Position numbers and translations under genes: made by a program. Of a stretch of DNA of 64,000 nucleotides, positions 1-9,430 are shown one piece after another. The notes beneath the pieces are model-generated. The model saw nothing but the letters and a program-made list of their open reading frames with translations. It was not told where the DNA came from and searched no databases. The first letter of the stretch is position 1, and each line of letters starts with the position of its first letter. This stretch comes from Huiozyma naganishii CBS 8797 (lineage: Eukaryota > Ascomycota > Saccharomycetes > Saccharomycetales > Saccharomycetaceae): positions 571,604-635,603 of the forward strand of contig NC_035922.1 of assembly GCF_000348985.1 (NCBI RefSeq), written 5' to 3'.

Positions 1-1
1 A

Positions 2-1480
2 TGGAAACACATTCGTTCCAGCGTTGGCGAAGTTCCAATTTTACAATCCGAAATGAGAAAGAAGAACGAGGGGGAAAATGAGGAAAAGAAAGAATCTGAA
101 CAAGAACAAAAGCCTACTGGTCCTACGATTTTGCCGGACGGTACTTACGCCACAGAAAATGCTTACGGTTTGAAGGAAAGATCAAAATCCGAAAGAAAAG
201 TTGAAGAGGAAGTCAGACCCCCAATGCGTAGGTTCATTCTCAAAGGTGACTTCTACACTGCAGCAGTTTTGGCTAGCACCATTGTTAAGCTCGTTTTGAG
301 ATTTGAAAAATGCTCCAACGATGTTAGCATAATCAATGCTTTGAAGGCTGAAGGTCTGTTAATTTTGGTAAGTATCGTCAGGGTTGGTCAAAGCTCCATT
401 GTTGACCGCAAAATCGACCAAGACTCCTCCGAAAGAATACTTAATGCCGTTGCCATTTTGATGGATGGAAGTGACACCAAAGAAAAGTCCGAGGAAACTG
501 CTTTGCTCAACCTCGCCTTTTTGGATGCCACCAAATCATCTTTCGAGAGACAGTTGTCGCTGTCAAAAACAAAGAGCTTGAAGAGGTCAGTTAAAGACGT
601 TGCGAAAAATGCGACACCTATTGAAAGTACCATTTCCTTTAGACAGCTGTCTAACTCTAGTACCACTGGCGCGGATAAGGACAGTATCGATCAAGACTTG
701 GAATTAGCAATAAGAGGAAGTGCTGCTCAAGCTGCTCCTGAATCATTTGTTTCAAAATTAAAGAAGATTGTGCAATTGACAGGGTTCTCGGATCCAGTGT
801 ATGCGGAAGCGTATATCACAACGAACCAATTCAATGTCATTCTTGATGTTTTATTGGTGAATCAAACTAAGGAAACTTTGAAGAATTTGCACGTTCAATT
901 TGCTACTCTGGGTGACTTGAAAATAATTGACATCCCAACAAGTGCTAACGTGGTTCCTCATGGTTTCCACAGGGTCACTATCACGGTGAAGGTTTCCTCC
1001 GCGGACACAGGTGTTGTCTTTGGTAACATTATATACGACGGTGCCCACGGGGAGGATGCCCGTTACGTTATCATGAACGACGTTCACATCGAGATTATGG
1101 ATTACATTAAGCCATCAGCGACAAGTGACGAGCAATTCCGTACCATGTGGAATGAATTTGAATGGGAGAATAAAATTTCAGTCAAATCTCAACTTCCCTC
1201 ATTGCACAAGTATCTGGAGGAACTAACTACAGGCACTAATATGGGAGTTTTGACACCTGAGGAAGCGCTGGGTGAGGAAGACTGTAGGTTTTTGAGTTGC
1301 AACTTGTATGCGAAGTCGTCTTTCGGTGAAGAGGCGTTAGCAAACCTGTGCATTGAAAGAGACCCATCGACGGAAGAGATTGTCGGCTATGTTCGTATCC
1401 GTTCAAAGGGTCAAGGGTTAGCTCTTTCTTTAGGTGATCGGGTAGCCTTGATTGCCAAAAAAACAACAAAGTGCAGTTAA
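2..1480 (+). CDS. SEC26: Coatomer subunit beta (beta-COP), 3' part
   Basis: C-terminal half (about 492 residues) of the beta subunit of the COPI coat, which with the other coatomer subunits coats Golgi-derived vesicles for retrograde transport to the ER. The reading frame is open from base 2, so the gene starts before the window; the first ATG (base 53) is internal. The full S. cerevisiae protein is about 973 residues. The segment holds the end of the alpha-solenoid (FYTAAVLASTIVKLVLRFE), a charged linker, then the appendage-like region with 'FNVILDVLLVNQTKETLKN' and the C-terminal platform ending near base 1480. It converges on MRPL7, as in S. cerevisiae (YDR238C/YDR237W). Confidence 0.95.
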   Translation, partial: WKHIRSSVGEVPILQSEMRKKNEGENEEKKESEQEQKPTGPTILPDGTYATENAYGLKERSKSERKVEEEVRPPMRRFILKGDFYTAAVLASTIVKLVLRFEKCSNDVSIINALKAEGLLILVSIVRVGQSSIVDRKIDQDSSERILNAVAILMDGSDTKEKSEETALLNLAFLDATKSSFERQLSLSKTKSLKRSVKDVAKNATPIESTISFRQLSNSSTTGADKDSIDQDLELAIRGSAAQAAPESFVSKLKKIVQLTGFSDPVYAEAYITTNQFNVILDVLLVNQTKETLKNLHVQFATLGDLKIIDIPTSANVVPHGFHRVTITVKVSSADTGVVFGNIIYDGAHGEDARYVIMNDVHIEIMDYIKPSATSDEQFRTMWNEFEWENKISVKSQLPSLHKYLEELTTGTNMGVLTPEEALGEEDCRFLSCNLYAKSSFGEEALANLCIERDPSTEEIVGYVRIRSKGQGLALSLGDRVALIAKKTTKCS

Positions 1481-1731
1481 CTCGTGTTTAGAGGCCACTG
1501 TATATTGAACCGCGTAATATAGCAACTATATACTAGATCTTTATAATGTCAAATGTATGATAACTCCATTATTTTTGATAATTGAAACACAGCTACTTAA
1601 TAAATCACTGTTAGTTAGAAAAACAATGAAGACATAATGGGTTTGCATTAACTTGGCCTAGTGCGGGTGTTTATTTACAGTTTTTGTGAATGTTATATAT
1701 ATATAGCCTTTTATATACAGTAGATGTCCTT

Positions 1732-2622
1732 TCAACCACTCTTCTCTTCATTAAATGGTAATTGGAAAGCACTGATTAGCGTTCTTGCCCGGTCATCTGT
1801 TTCAGCATTGGTTTTAATTGTTACATGGAACCCAAAAGTTTTCGGCCATAAATCCTGGTTAGAGTCAATCTCTGGGAAAAACTTCACATCGTTTGCTGTC
1901 AGGCCAAATGCAATGTTCCCAAATGTATCACCAGATGTCACACTTATACCTTTGTATTCTCTGATTCTTGGCAAGACAATTTCCGTCAACGTCGTTAAAA
2001 ACTGATTCATGGCCAAACCTGTCAACTCCACTTTGGCACCCATCTGGTTGCCCTTCCTAATCTTCCACGTTGGGACATCAGACTTGGAGTAAATAACGGA
2101 AGGTTTACAGCCCGTGATCTGTTGTAGCTGCAATGCGGCCCCAATAGCAAAAGTTTCATTGTCCCTGGCATCCTTTACGAAGCAATTTATCACAATACTC
2201 TCAATCTTGGGGATGTTATCCCATTTAACCGGATGAACATTGGGCAAAGGTGCTTTAGACCCGCGAGGCCTCTTTGAAGACCTATTGATATGGTACGGTG
2301 AGCTCTCATCCCAAGCCCTCCTGCTCAATCCTTGCTTGATTGTATCGTTGTGCTTGTAGTTGATCAGCAAAAGATCCGACTGTAATGTGTTCAGATAATG
2401 TTCGTGGACTCTATCCTGGCGAACCTCCGTCGGTCTAAATGCTGGCGACCTGATATCAGTCTTTTCGTATTGTAGGTCCGGGAACCGTGGGGATAGCTTG
2501 GATTTGTCTATTTTGACCAAGTGATGAACAGGTTTGACAAGGGAGCATGCGGATTTGTTTCTGGTAGAGACAAAGGAGAACTGCTTAGCCCTTACTAAAC
2601 CCCGTAATTGACCAGGGAGCAT
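1732..2622 (-). CDS. MRPL7: Mitochondrial large-subunit ribosomal protein uL5m
   Basis: Nuclear gene for the mitochondrial 54S ribosomal protein of the uL5 family, which contacts 5S-equivalent/central protuberance structures. 296 residues from the ATG at 2622, close to the 292 of S. cerevisiae; the frame is open further upstream, but only through a TTG codon, so I use the ATG that gives [14 protein letters not shown], a basic, Ser-rich N-terminus typical of a mitochondrial presequence. The L5 core is visible as '[12 protein letters not shown]' and '[12 protein letters not shown]', and the C-terminal '[19 protein letters not shown]' is characteristic of uL5. It is divergent from FMN1, with 332 bases between the two starts. 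Confidence 0.95.
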   Translation of the reverse strand: MLPGQLRGLVRAKQFSFVSTRNKSACSLVKPVHHLVKIDKSKLSPRFPDLQYEKTDIRSPAFRPTEVRQDRVHEHYLNTLQSDLLLINYKHNDTIKQGLSRRAWDESSPYHINRSSKRPRGSKAPLPNVHPVKWDNIPKIESIVINCFVKDARDNETFAIGAALQLQQITGCKPSVIYSKSDVPTWKIRKGNQMGAKVELTGLAMNQFLTTLTEIVLPRIREYKGISVTSGDTFGNIAFGLTANDVKFFPEIDSNQDLWPKTFGFHVTIKTNAETDDRARTLISAFQLPFNEEKSG

Positions 2623-2954
2623 ATTCAGACTGTGGCTGGGAAGCGCAGGTTGCTCAAAGACAGAAATATAACCGAGCAATTCCGCGGTTTACAATACAGC
2701 AGCACTTTTTGACGATATGCTTTGAAGCTCGACGCCAGAATCAGCTTTTGTTCAAATTTCTTTTCTTCGACTTCTCTCTCGATTTCGACCACAGCAGAGA
2801 CGCTTGTATTCACAGTCGTAGATCAGCCAAGGGTTCGAACTTGTCAACTGTTTCTAACGGCACAGCGTTTAATATCCAAGACACACGTTGTTTTCTGCTT
2901 TGCTTTAGATAGCTAGGCGTAGAGGGCGGAGGAGAAAGCTTAGCTCTTTGTTTT
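2623..2954. promoter_or_regulatory. MRPL7/FMN1 divergent promoter
   Basis: Stretch of 332 bases between two divergent starts. It should carry both promoters. I see no clear TATA box and no recognisable factor site; short open frames here are not supported. Confidence 0.5.
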
Positions 2955-3647
2955 ATGAAATTATTGCTATTACGATCATTCGAGTTCGGCTTATACTTGT
3001 GTACAGTTCTTACAGTGCTCCAAATTATCAGAACACCATCTGAAAACAATCATAGATACGCAATGACTCTGAGAAGCTTTGACAAACCGATTCCGGAAAC
3101 ACCTCAACCCCCTTTCCCCATTGTCACCGACCAATACTGCACTATTGTGTGCGGCTTTGGGCGTGGTTCTTCGGAATTGGGGATTCCGACTGCAAATGTC
3201 GCCGTAGAAGATCTCCCACCGATTGTGAACAAGCTAGATCTGGGGGTTTATTTTGGGTTCGCTCATTTGAGGCCCGTGCTGGACAGAGATGTTGAATTGG
3301 TAAAACGGAAAGACGGTCAGGAAGTCACTTACAATTATGGTAAATACTTACTGGAGGAGAACGGCGATTTTGAGGTGCTTCCCGTGGTACTGTCCATTGG
3401 GAAGAACCCATTCTATGGCAATAACTACAAGACGGTTGAATTACATATTTTACACGAGTTTGAGAACAACTTTTATGGTGCCCAAGTGAAATTCAATTTG
3501 CTAGGGTACATTAGGCCGGAACTGAACTATACAACGGTGGATGCGTTGATTCATGACATCAACACGGACATAGGTATCTCCAAGAGCACGTTAGCGAAGC
3601 CTGAGTACAAGAGGTTCGAAAGACAGGTGTCGGATGACAGTAATTAA
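2955..3647 (+). CDS. FMN1: Riboflavin kinase
   Basis: Phosphorylates riboflavin to FMN with ATP, the first step of flavin cofactor synthesis. 230 residues (218 in S. cerevisiae). The family signature is clear: 'GFGRGSSELGIPTANV' (about residues 69-84; nucleotide-binding loop with the conserved PTAN), 'LDLGVYFGFA', 'SIGKNPFYGNN', and 'LHILHEFENNFYGA'. The first 26 residues are hydrophobic (MKLLLLRSFEFGLYLCTVLT), matching the membrane-anchor N-terminus of the S. cerevisiae enzyme, so the start at 2955 is preferred over the internal Met at 3063. The 3' end faces the PRP42 3' end with only 82 bases between. Confidence 0.95.
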   Translation: MKLLLLRSFEFGLYLCTVLTVLQIIRTPSENNHRYAMTLRSFDKPIPETPQPPFPIVTDQYCTIVCGFGRGSSELGIPTANVAVEDLPPIVNKLDLGVYFGFAHLRPVLDRDVELVKRKDGQEVTYNYGKYLLEENGDFEVLPVVLSIGKNPFYGNNYKTVELHILHEFENNFYGAQVKFNLLGYIRPELNYTTVDALIHDINTDIGISKSTLAKPEYKRFERQVSDDSN

Positions 3648-3729
3648 TTAATGCATTTCCCTTCCAAAGGGAGTGTTTTATATAAGTGTGGCGGAACTAC
3701 CTGGGGAATAAGTATTGACGATACGCCCA

Positions 3730-5370
3730 TTACAGTCCGAACATCCCCCGTAATGTATCGATCTCTTCCGGAATATACGATTCACAGAAGTCATGTAAAG
3801 TTGCGACAACTTCCTTGTTCGCTTTGGGGACTTGTGACCATACGGATTCGATGAGTGAAGTTCTTCTTTCCAAGTATGATTTCGACAGATCGTGAAAGAC
3901 CAGGAGACAGTAGTATCTCCAAAAAAAACTACTGTTGTGGTAAAACTCCCTTGCCGCGCTCTCCTTTAGTAGGTAATTGAAGACCTGTTCGATGACCTGT
4001 GTGTTCCCCTTGGTTTGCAAGCCAATGAGCATGGACAATATTTCGGTTTGTCCCGTTCTACTGTCTCCCAAATCTAGCCATGCTTTTATTCTTCCCAATA
4101 ACTTCCCCGGTATGAACTCATTACTGGAGTCGTCCGCACCGCCATATCTACTGTTCTTCTGGGTGACGGACCTCTGCAGAAACAGCTCGTATTGTATATA
4201 GTCCCAAAATACTTCGAAATCCTTCAAAACTTCGACAGAGTTGTCGAACAACGCTTCAGTTTGCTTGAGCACGCCGTCTAAGAGAGACAGTTCGTTCATC
4301 TTCACAAGCAGTGCATACAAATGATTCAAAATTCCCGTCTTTCTATTGCAGAGCTGTAACCCCTGCACAAGAACGTTCTTAGCGGTTACCAGGTCGCATT
4401 TCTCCTCGATCAACCAGCGCGCGTATCGAATCCATACTGCATCGTAGTGAGCCAAGGGCAGCAACGCCCTCTGGTAGTTCAAATGCGTGAGCGGGTCCAC
4501 GTGCAGTTTTTCAGTGAAGTCCAGGTACTTAAGCCAGTTTTCGATTATGTCGGATGGTATCAGCGTCTGTGGGGAGGTATAGTACTGCGTGGAGATCTTT
4601 GATTCGAAGAGGGTATACATTTCTATCACCTGGTATTGGACGACCATGTACAATTCCTTGGTGAATTTCTTCAATTGCTTTTTGCATTCGCGCAAGTAAG
4701 GCCCCCTTCTCCCCGGGTAGTCCACTTCTATCTTCAGTTTCTGTGCCAGTTCCTCCCTTGGTGCGAACAGAGTGAGTTCTGACAAGTCTCTCACGGAATC
4801 AATCCTCTGCAACCACCGCGTGTAGAACCTGCTGAAGTCGTGGATGGGCAGTTCCAGTGTCTTCCTCAGCACGATCATGTACCTGTTTTCGGACCTACAC
4901 CTGCTCTTCAGCTGATGCAAGTACATCTCCCAGAACTCACAACTGAGGTAGTGCATGCCGATGTACTGCTCTGCAACTTCGTACTTCGCAAAGAGCTGCT
5001 TGTTATCTGTGTCGAGTTTGTTGCAGATCTGTAAGTAGAACACCCATATGAGGAGAGACCTGTTGTTGAACCGGCTGAGTGCCCTTTGGAAGATCCTGCG
5101 CGTGCGCTCTACGTGGCCCAGTTTGTATTCGAAGAGCGCGTAATCGACGTGATAGTTTTCCAGGAAGGGGAATGCGGAGAGCATCGAGTCGTACGTCGAG
5201 CATATGAGTTCGTAGCATTGCTTCTCGAGGGTCTTGTCGATTGGCCCTGATGCAGCTATCAGAAAGTTCAAAAGTCTCTCCCACCGGTTCAAATCCTTCG
5301 GGAAGTTGGACGTTTCTAGTGCCAGTTTTGAAAATTTGGCATCTGTGATTATGCCCGTGTACTTGTCCAT
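3730..5370 (-). CDS. PRP42: U1 snRNP protein Prp42
   Basis: Component of the yeast U1 snRNP that, with Prp39, links the particle to other splicing factors; essential in S. cerevisiae, where it has 544 residues against 546 here. The protein is helical with repeated aromatic/charged pairs typical of HAT (half-a-TPR) repeats: 'ALFEYKLGHVERTRRIFQRAL' type units near residues 80-105, 'EFWEMYLHQLKSR', 'ENWLKYLDFTEKL', 'AVWIRYARWLIEE'. Named from overall similarity plus conserved position between FMN1 and LYS4. The gene is relatively GC-rich, like its right-hand neighbours. Confidence 0.92.
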   Translation of the reverse strand: MDKYTGIITDAKFSKLALETSNFPKDLNRWERLLNFLIAASGPIDKTLEKQCYELICSTYDSMLSAFPFLENYHVDYALFEYKLGHVERTRRIFQRALSRFNNRSLLIWVFYLQICNKLDTDNKQLFAKYEVAEQYIGMHYLSCEFWEMYLHQLKSRCRSENRYMIVLRKTLELPIHDFSRFYTRWLQRIDSVRDLSELTLFAPREELAQKLKIEVDYPGRRGPYLRECKKQLKKFTKELYMVVQYQVIEMYTLFESKISTQYYTSPQTLIPSDIIENWLKYLDFTEKLHVDPLTHLNYQRALLPLAHYDAVWIRYARWLIEEKCDLVTAKNVLVQGLQLCNRKTGILNHLYALLVKMNELSLLDGVLKQTEALFDNSVEVLKDFEVFWDYIQYELFLQRSVTQKNSRYGGADDSSNEFIPGKLLGRIKAWLDLGDSRTGQTEILSMLIGLQTKGNTQVIEQVFNYLLKESAAREFYHNSSFFWRYYCLLVFHDLSKSYLERRTSLIESVWSQVPKANKEVVATLHDFCESYIPEEIDTLRGMFGL

Positions 5371-5582
5371 TGGTCTCGGGTGGCGGTGAGGCGCTAGTTG
5401 TACACGTAGCGTCCGTGTAGCGCCTGCATTTATTTTTGCATCGCAGGTGACATATTTTCATATTATTTTCGATACTTCCCTCACAGTGAAAATACAAGCT
5501 GTCGCCAGTTTCTATCCAAGTGTATGAACTGACAATAAATATATAAATACGTCTCTAATAAATAGTGCTGTTACTGGGGAGT

Positions 5583-7667
5583 CTACAATTGGGACTTCAC
5601 CCAGTTTTCTAGGCCGCCCTTGACAATGATCTCTTGCAAGTTCGTGCCAAGTTCTCCGACTTGCTGTTCGAAGACGACAGGCCCCTCCTGGCTGCCCTCC
5701 GTGATGACGACTCTTGAGTTTGGCACGTCCCATTTTATGAACCACCCTGTCCTTCTGGTCAGTTCCGGTGGTGCCCCCTCGTACTTTGCACGCAGTTTCT
5801 TGACTAGTTCTGGGATCTCTAAAGTGAGCAGTGCGTTGTTGATAGAGTTTCTGGAGAAGATGTTCCCGAAGGACCCAGAGACGACGAGTCTGATCCCCTT
5901 AGCGAGCATTGCTGTGGCAGCCTGTTCCCTGGAGGACCCTGTACCGAAGTTGAACCCGCTAATGACGACGTCGCCAGCGTTCACTTTCTTTCCGAACGCT
6001 GGGTCGTAGTTCTCCATGCACACTTGTGCCATCTTCTCCCGTGGGACGTCATCCTGGTACGTGTACTTCCCCGGGTATATCCCGTCCGTGTTGATGTTGT
6101 CCTGGTCACACAGGACGAGTTCGCCCGTGATTTCGCGGGGGAACCCCTCGAGAATGTCCACTGCCGCGGTATTACCAGGAGCGGGAGCAGGAGCAGGAGT
6201 GACAGGAGCATCAGTAGTTTCTGGTTCCGTGTGAGTCCTCACGCCTGTGAATTTATGTGTGACGTCCCCTAAGATGGATTCTGGGGAGGCGATCTTGCCC
6301 CTGATTGCCGATGCAGCAACAACCGCTGGTGATGCCAAGTACGCAAGTGCATCCGGGGAGCCCATTCTCCCCTTGAAGTTTCTGTTTGTGGCGCTGATAC
6401 CGACTTCCCCCGGCTTCAACAAACCAGCGCCTAGCCCGATACAGGGACCACAACCTGAGGGCAATGGGATGCACCCAGCAGCGAGGAGAATATCCCAGTA
6501 CCCAAGCTTTTGAGCGTCCTCCTTGACTATTGAGGATGCGGCTGCGAAGTAGAACTCTACACCTGGCGCTACTTTATTGACGTCTGCCACGTTGTCACTT
6601 GGACATAGCACGTCTGCCGCTGCCTTGAGGTCTGACAGCCTTGCGTTTGTGCACGAGACCAAGTACGCTTTATCGATCTTGACGTCTGATAGTTCCTCTA
6701 CGGTGCTGGACACTTTGACGGAGTTTGGACCTGAGACGTAGTGGGTCAAGGATGACAAGTCGATGACGAGTTTCTTAGCGTATACTGCGTTTTCATCTGC
6801 GACGACACTCTTCGCGTCCCTCTCCAGTTGGGCAATTGTCGCCTCGTTAATCCGTGGGTGTTCTGCACCGGCACCGNNNNNNNNNNNNNNNNTATCCCTG
6901 TACCACTGTATCAAAGTGTCATCGACGGGGAACAACCCTGAGAGGGCCCCCCACTCCGTAGTCATATTAGCAATGGTAAGTCTATAATCCACGGGCAAAT
7001 GTTTGACCCCATCGCCAGTGAATTCAATCGCGTGGTTCAACACTTGATCCTTATTGAACACACCACATAACGCTACAACCACATCCTTCCCGGACACACC
7101 GGACGGCAACTCCCCCCTGAGCTCCACTTTCGCCACTGGTGGGATCTGCCACCAGGTCACCCCAGTGGCCCAAATCGCAGCGGCATCGGTCCTGACCACT
7201 GGTGTCCCCAGGGCCCCCATCCCACCGTACGTGTTCGAATGGGAATCAGAAGCAACGGTGAGGTTGAGCGGGAACGCGTACCCCTCCTCCACCATCACTT
7301 GGTGGCCAATCCCACGCCCCGCTTTATAGAAATCGATCCCATGCTTCCCAGCGAAGTTTTCAATGTTCCGGTATTTGGTAAGGTTCTTCTCCGAGGTGTT
7401 CTGTATATCGTGATCTAGAGTATTAACAATTTGTTTTGGATTGGCCACTTTTGTAGCACCGATCTGCATGAACTTGAGAGCGACAGGCCAAGAGTTATCA
7501 TGAGACATACAGTGAGCGGGACGTATAGATACATAGTCCCCGGCATGGACCATTTTCCCCCGGGGCAACCCAACAGCATACTTCTGTACGATCTTCTCTG
7601 TCAGATTCTGTCCGTGCCCTTGCAAGACACGCACTGAGACGTGCAAGTGTCTTCTCCCGCGGAACAT
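5583..7667 (-). CDS. LYS4: Homoaconitase, mitochondrial
   Basis: Converts homocitrate through cis-homoaconitate to homoisocitrate in the alpha-aminoadipate lysine pathway; a 4Fe-4S protein of the mitochondrial matrix. 694 residues (693 in S. cerevisiae). A basic presequence ([16 protein letters not shown]) leads into the aconitase fold. Cluster ligands are visible in '[11 protein letters not shown]' (about residue 340) and 'PSGCGPCIG' (about residue 410); the C-terminal swivel domain has '[14 protein letters not shown]'. A run of 16 Ns (6877-6892) replaces about six codons; the frame is the same on both sides, so the gap length is believable. The linker before the swivel domain is Ala/Pro-rich (TPAPAPAPG). 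Confidence 0.96.
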   Translation of the reverse strand: MFRGRRHLHVSVRVLQGHGQNLTEKIVQKYAVGLPRGKMVHAGDYVSIRPAHCMSHDNSWPVALKFMQIGATKVANPKQIVNTLDHDIQNTSEKNLTKYRNIENFAGKHGIDFYKAGRGIGHQVMVEEGYAFPLNLTVASDSHSNTYGGMGALGTPVVRTDAAAIWATGVTWWQIPPVAKVELRGELPSGVSGKDVVVALCGVFNKDQVLNHAIEFTGDGVKHLPVDYRLTIANMTTEWGALSGLFPVDDTLIQWYRDXXXXXXGAGAEHPRINEATIAQLERDAKSVVADENAVYAKKLVIDLSSLTHYVSGPNSVKVSSTVEELSDVKIDKAYLVSCTNARLSDLKAAADVLCPSDNVADVNKVAPGVEFYFAAASSIVKEDAQKLGYWDILLAAGCIPLPSGCGPCIGLGAGLLKPGEVGISATNRNFKGRMGSPDALAYLASPAVVAASAIRGKIASPESILGDVTHKFTGVRTHTEPETTDAPVTPAPAPAPGNTAAVDILEGFPREITGELVLCDQDNINTDGIYPGKYTYQDDVPREKMAQVCMENYDPAFGKKVNAGDVVISGFNFGTGSSREQAATAMLAKGIRLVVSGSFGNIFSRNSINNALLTLEIPELVKKLRAKYEGAPPELTRRTGWFIKWDVPNSRVVITEGSQEGPVVFEQQVGELGTNLQEIIVKGGLENWVKSQL
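6877..6892. other. Assembly gap (16 N) inside LYS4
   Basis: Sixteen undetermined bases within the homoaconitase coding region. Reading frame is conserved across them. Confidence 0.99.
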
Positions 7668-7860
7668 TGTGCTGGGGGGTTGAGCTGGGCAAGGCAGAAC
7701 CGGACAACCAGCCTAGACAGCGGCACACTCTATATATACTGCCCTGCACTACACAATTACATACCATGCCAAACACCCAGTATCGCAGACTCAGAAGGAG
7801 TCATACTGCCGCGCAACTGGAACATCCCACGGGAACTTCAAGCACTACCAGGATTCTAAA

Positions 7861-7878
7861 GAGAGAGAGAGAGAGAGA
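7861..7878. repeat. GA dinucleotide microsatellite
   Basis: Nine tandem GA units in the LYS4 upstream region. Confidence 0.95.
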
Positions 7879-8188
7879 ACAACTACAGTGTAACAAACAC
7901 AGAAACAGCGAGAAACGAGAAAGAGAGTAATTCCGTCGGGAAAACCGCGGCACCCACACACCCGGAGCGCAGTGCACTCTCCCGTACTCTCGAACCAGGC
8001 ACTTAGTCTTGTATACTAATGTACAATATAGAAGAAAGTAAGCACATGGTTACTCACTTAGTAATATAGATTATGGAAAACATCGTTGATCAATACAGTA
8101 GAAAACTAAAGCCTTTTTACACTCGAGAACCAGGCACTCCATGTCCATACTTGCCTACAACAATCTGCCACTCTTCCTGCCTTCTACA

Positions 8189-8256
8189 TAACAGCTGCCG
8201 CCGTGTGCTGTGACAAGGCCTCTGGGGACGTGACACGTAGACGGCGGCAGCTGTTA
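8189..8256. repeat. Perfect 16-base inverted repeat (hairpin 1)
   Basis: Left arm TAACAGCTGCCGCCGT at 8189-8204, right arm ACGGCGGCAGCTGTTA at 8241-8256, 36-base loop. Every base of the arms pairs. Confidence 0.95.
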
Positions 8257-8320
8257 CCCCGCCCGCCGCGAAGGCCCCCCCCGCGGCCCCCCTCCTCGCG
8301 CGCCCGGCACAGAAAACACC

Positions 8321-8361
8321 GCAGCGCAGGAGCACCCGCCGCCCTTTTCCCCCTGCGCTGC
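8321..8361. repeat. 10-base GC-rich inverted repeat (hairpin 2)
   Basis: GCAGCGCAGG at 8321-8330 pairs with CCTGCGCTGC at 8352-8361 across a 21-base loop. Outside the arms, ACACC (8316-8320) pairs with GGTGT (8366-8370) after a four-base bulge. Confidence 0.9.
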
Positions 8362-8423
8362 ACGCGGTGTCTGGGTGTTGCCGTTGATGACAAAGAAACC
8401 GTTTAGAGGGGTTCGGTGCATAC

Positions 8424-8445
8424 AGACTGTATATATATACAGTCT
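8424..8445 (+). promoter_or_regulatory. Palindromic TATA element of RTN1
   Basis: A perfect 22-base palindrome whose centre is TATATATATA, about 92 bases before the RTN1 start codon, the normal place for a yeast TATA box. Confidence 0.65.
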
Positions 8446-8536
8446 CGGTTCTGCGTGGTCTGGTCAATTGTTGTTGAGCAGTCGTGGGTTATTCAACAGT
8501 TTTCTGCTTTCATTGCACCCTACCCCAACGCAAGAT

Positions 8537-9346
8537 ATGTCAGAAAAGAGTGCAGCGCCCGCGTGCGGCTGCCAGTGCGATTTGTTGCTGTGGAAGAACC
8601 CAGTAAAGACCGGCAAGTACTTCCTCGGGTCTCTTGTCGTTTTGCTCTTCTTCAAGAGAGTCAACATCTTCACGTGTCTGCTGCGGATCCTGTACACCGT
8701 GTTCTTGACCACCGCGTCCCTCGAGTTCGTCTCGAAGCTGCTGTTCGGCCAAGGCGTCGTGACCAAGTACGGCATCAAGGAGTGTCCCAACACTGTCGCC
8801 GCCGTGAAACCGTACGTCGATGAGCTGTTGAGACAGCTGCCTGTGCAGCAGGCGAGGATGCGCATGCTCGTGTTCGCCTACGTGCCCAAGAACACGTTCA
8901 AGGCAGCAGTCGCCACCTACGTCCTGCACAAAGTGTTCTCGTGGTTCCCGCTGTGGACAGTGCTTTTCGTCGGCGACCTGTTCTTGTTCACCATGCCCAT
9001 CGTGTACAGGACGTACCAGACGGAGATTGACGCCGCGGTGCAACAGGGCTGCAAATTGGTCAAGGCGAGGGCCCAGTGTGCCGGGAAGAAACTGTGTGAC
9101 GCAGTGGAACCACACATCAGAAAGTGCCCCCCCCTGAACAAGATCATACAGAACTGTGCCGCGAACAACAAGAAGACCGCAACGGCAAACGACGGGGAGG
9201 CCACCGCGAGCACTACCTCCGCTCAACAGTTCCCGGATGTGCCTGAACACACCCAGGAAACACACGAATTTAACGTGGACGATTTGAAACAGGAGATCCA
9301 GGAAAGTACGGACACACTCCAACAGGAGTTCCAGAAGCACGAGTAA
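8537..9346 (+). CDS. RTN1: Reticulon, ER membrane-shaping protein
   Basis: Integral ER protein that bends membranes into tubules and helps nuclear pore insertion. 269 residues (295 in S. cerevisiae Rtn1). The reticulon homology domain runs from about residue 15 ('DLLLWKNPVKTGKYFLGSL') with two long hydrophobic hairpins, about 28-65 and 120-160 ('FPLWTVLFVGDLFLFTMPIVYRTY'), then a hydrophilic tail. The frame is open upstream to 8375, but the region before the ATG at 8537 contains the TATA palindrome, so it is 5' non-coding. RTN1 and RTN2 are a duplicate pair in S. cerevisiae; only one copy is in this window. Codons strongly prefer C or G at the third position. Confidence 0.94.
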   Translation: MSEKSAAPACGCQCDLLLWKNPVKTGKYFLGSLVVLLFFKRVNIFTCLLRILYTVFLTTASLEFVSKLLFGQGVVTKYGIKECPNTVAAVKPYVDELLRQLPVQQARMRMLVFAYVPKNTFKAAVATYVLHKVFSWFPLWTVLFVGDLFLFTMPIVYRTYQTEIDAAVQQGCKLVKARAQCAGKKLCDAVEPHIRKCPPLNKIIQNCAANNKKTATANDGEATASTTSAQQFPDVPEHTQETHEFNVDDLKQEIQESTDTLQQEFQKHE

Positions 9347-9430
9347 CCGTATCTCACTTTTTCTTTCTTTCTTCTTCTTCTTTTAGTTACGTAAACTATA
9401 TACATACTGTACATGCAATCGTGACCCCTT

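Larger units (their letters stand above)
7668..8536. promoter_or_regulatory. LYS4/RTN1 divergent promoter with hairpins and GC-rich island
   Basis: 869 bases between divergent starts. From the LYS4 side: a (GA)9 microsatellite at 7861-7878; TTCCGTCGGGAA at 7931-7942, one mismatch from the Lys14 consensus TCCRNYGGA. Then a perfect 16-base inverted repeat (arms 8189-8204 and 8241-8256), a strongly GC-rich stretch (about 8240-8370) and a second inverted repeat (8321-8330 with 8352-8361). On the RTN1 side a TATA sequence lies at the centre of a 22-base palindrome (8424-8445). Open frames crossing the GC-rich stretch have no coding character. Confidence 0.6.

Noticed and set aside
8117..8467. Open frames on both strands through the GC-rich LYS4-RTN1 island
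   Set aside because: Arg/Ala/Pro-rich products come from the GC-rich inverted repeats; no family similarity.
8375..8536. In-frame N-terminal extension of RTN1 by 54 codons
   Set aside because: It would translate through the TATA palindrome; reticulons start close to the membrane domain, so the ATG at 8537 is better.
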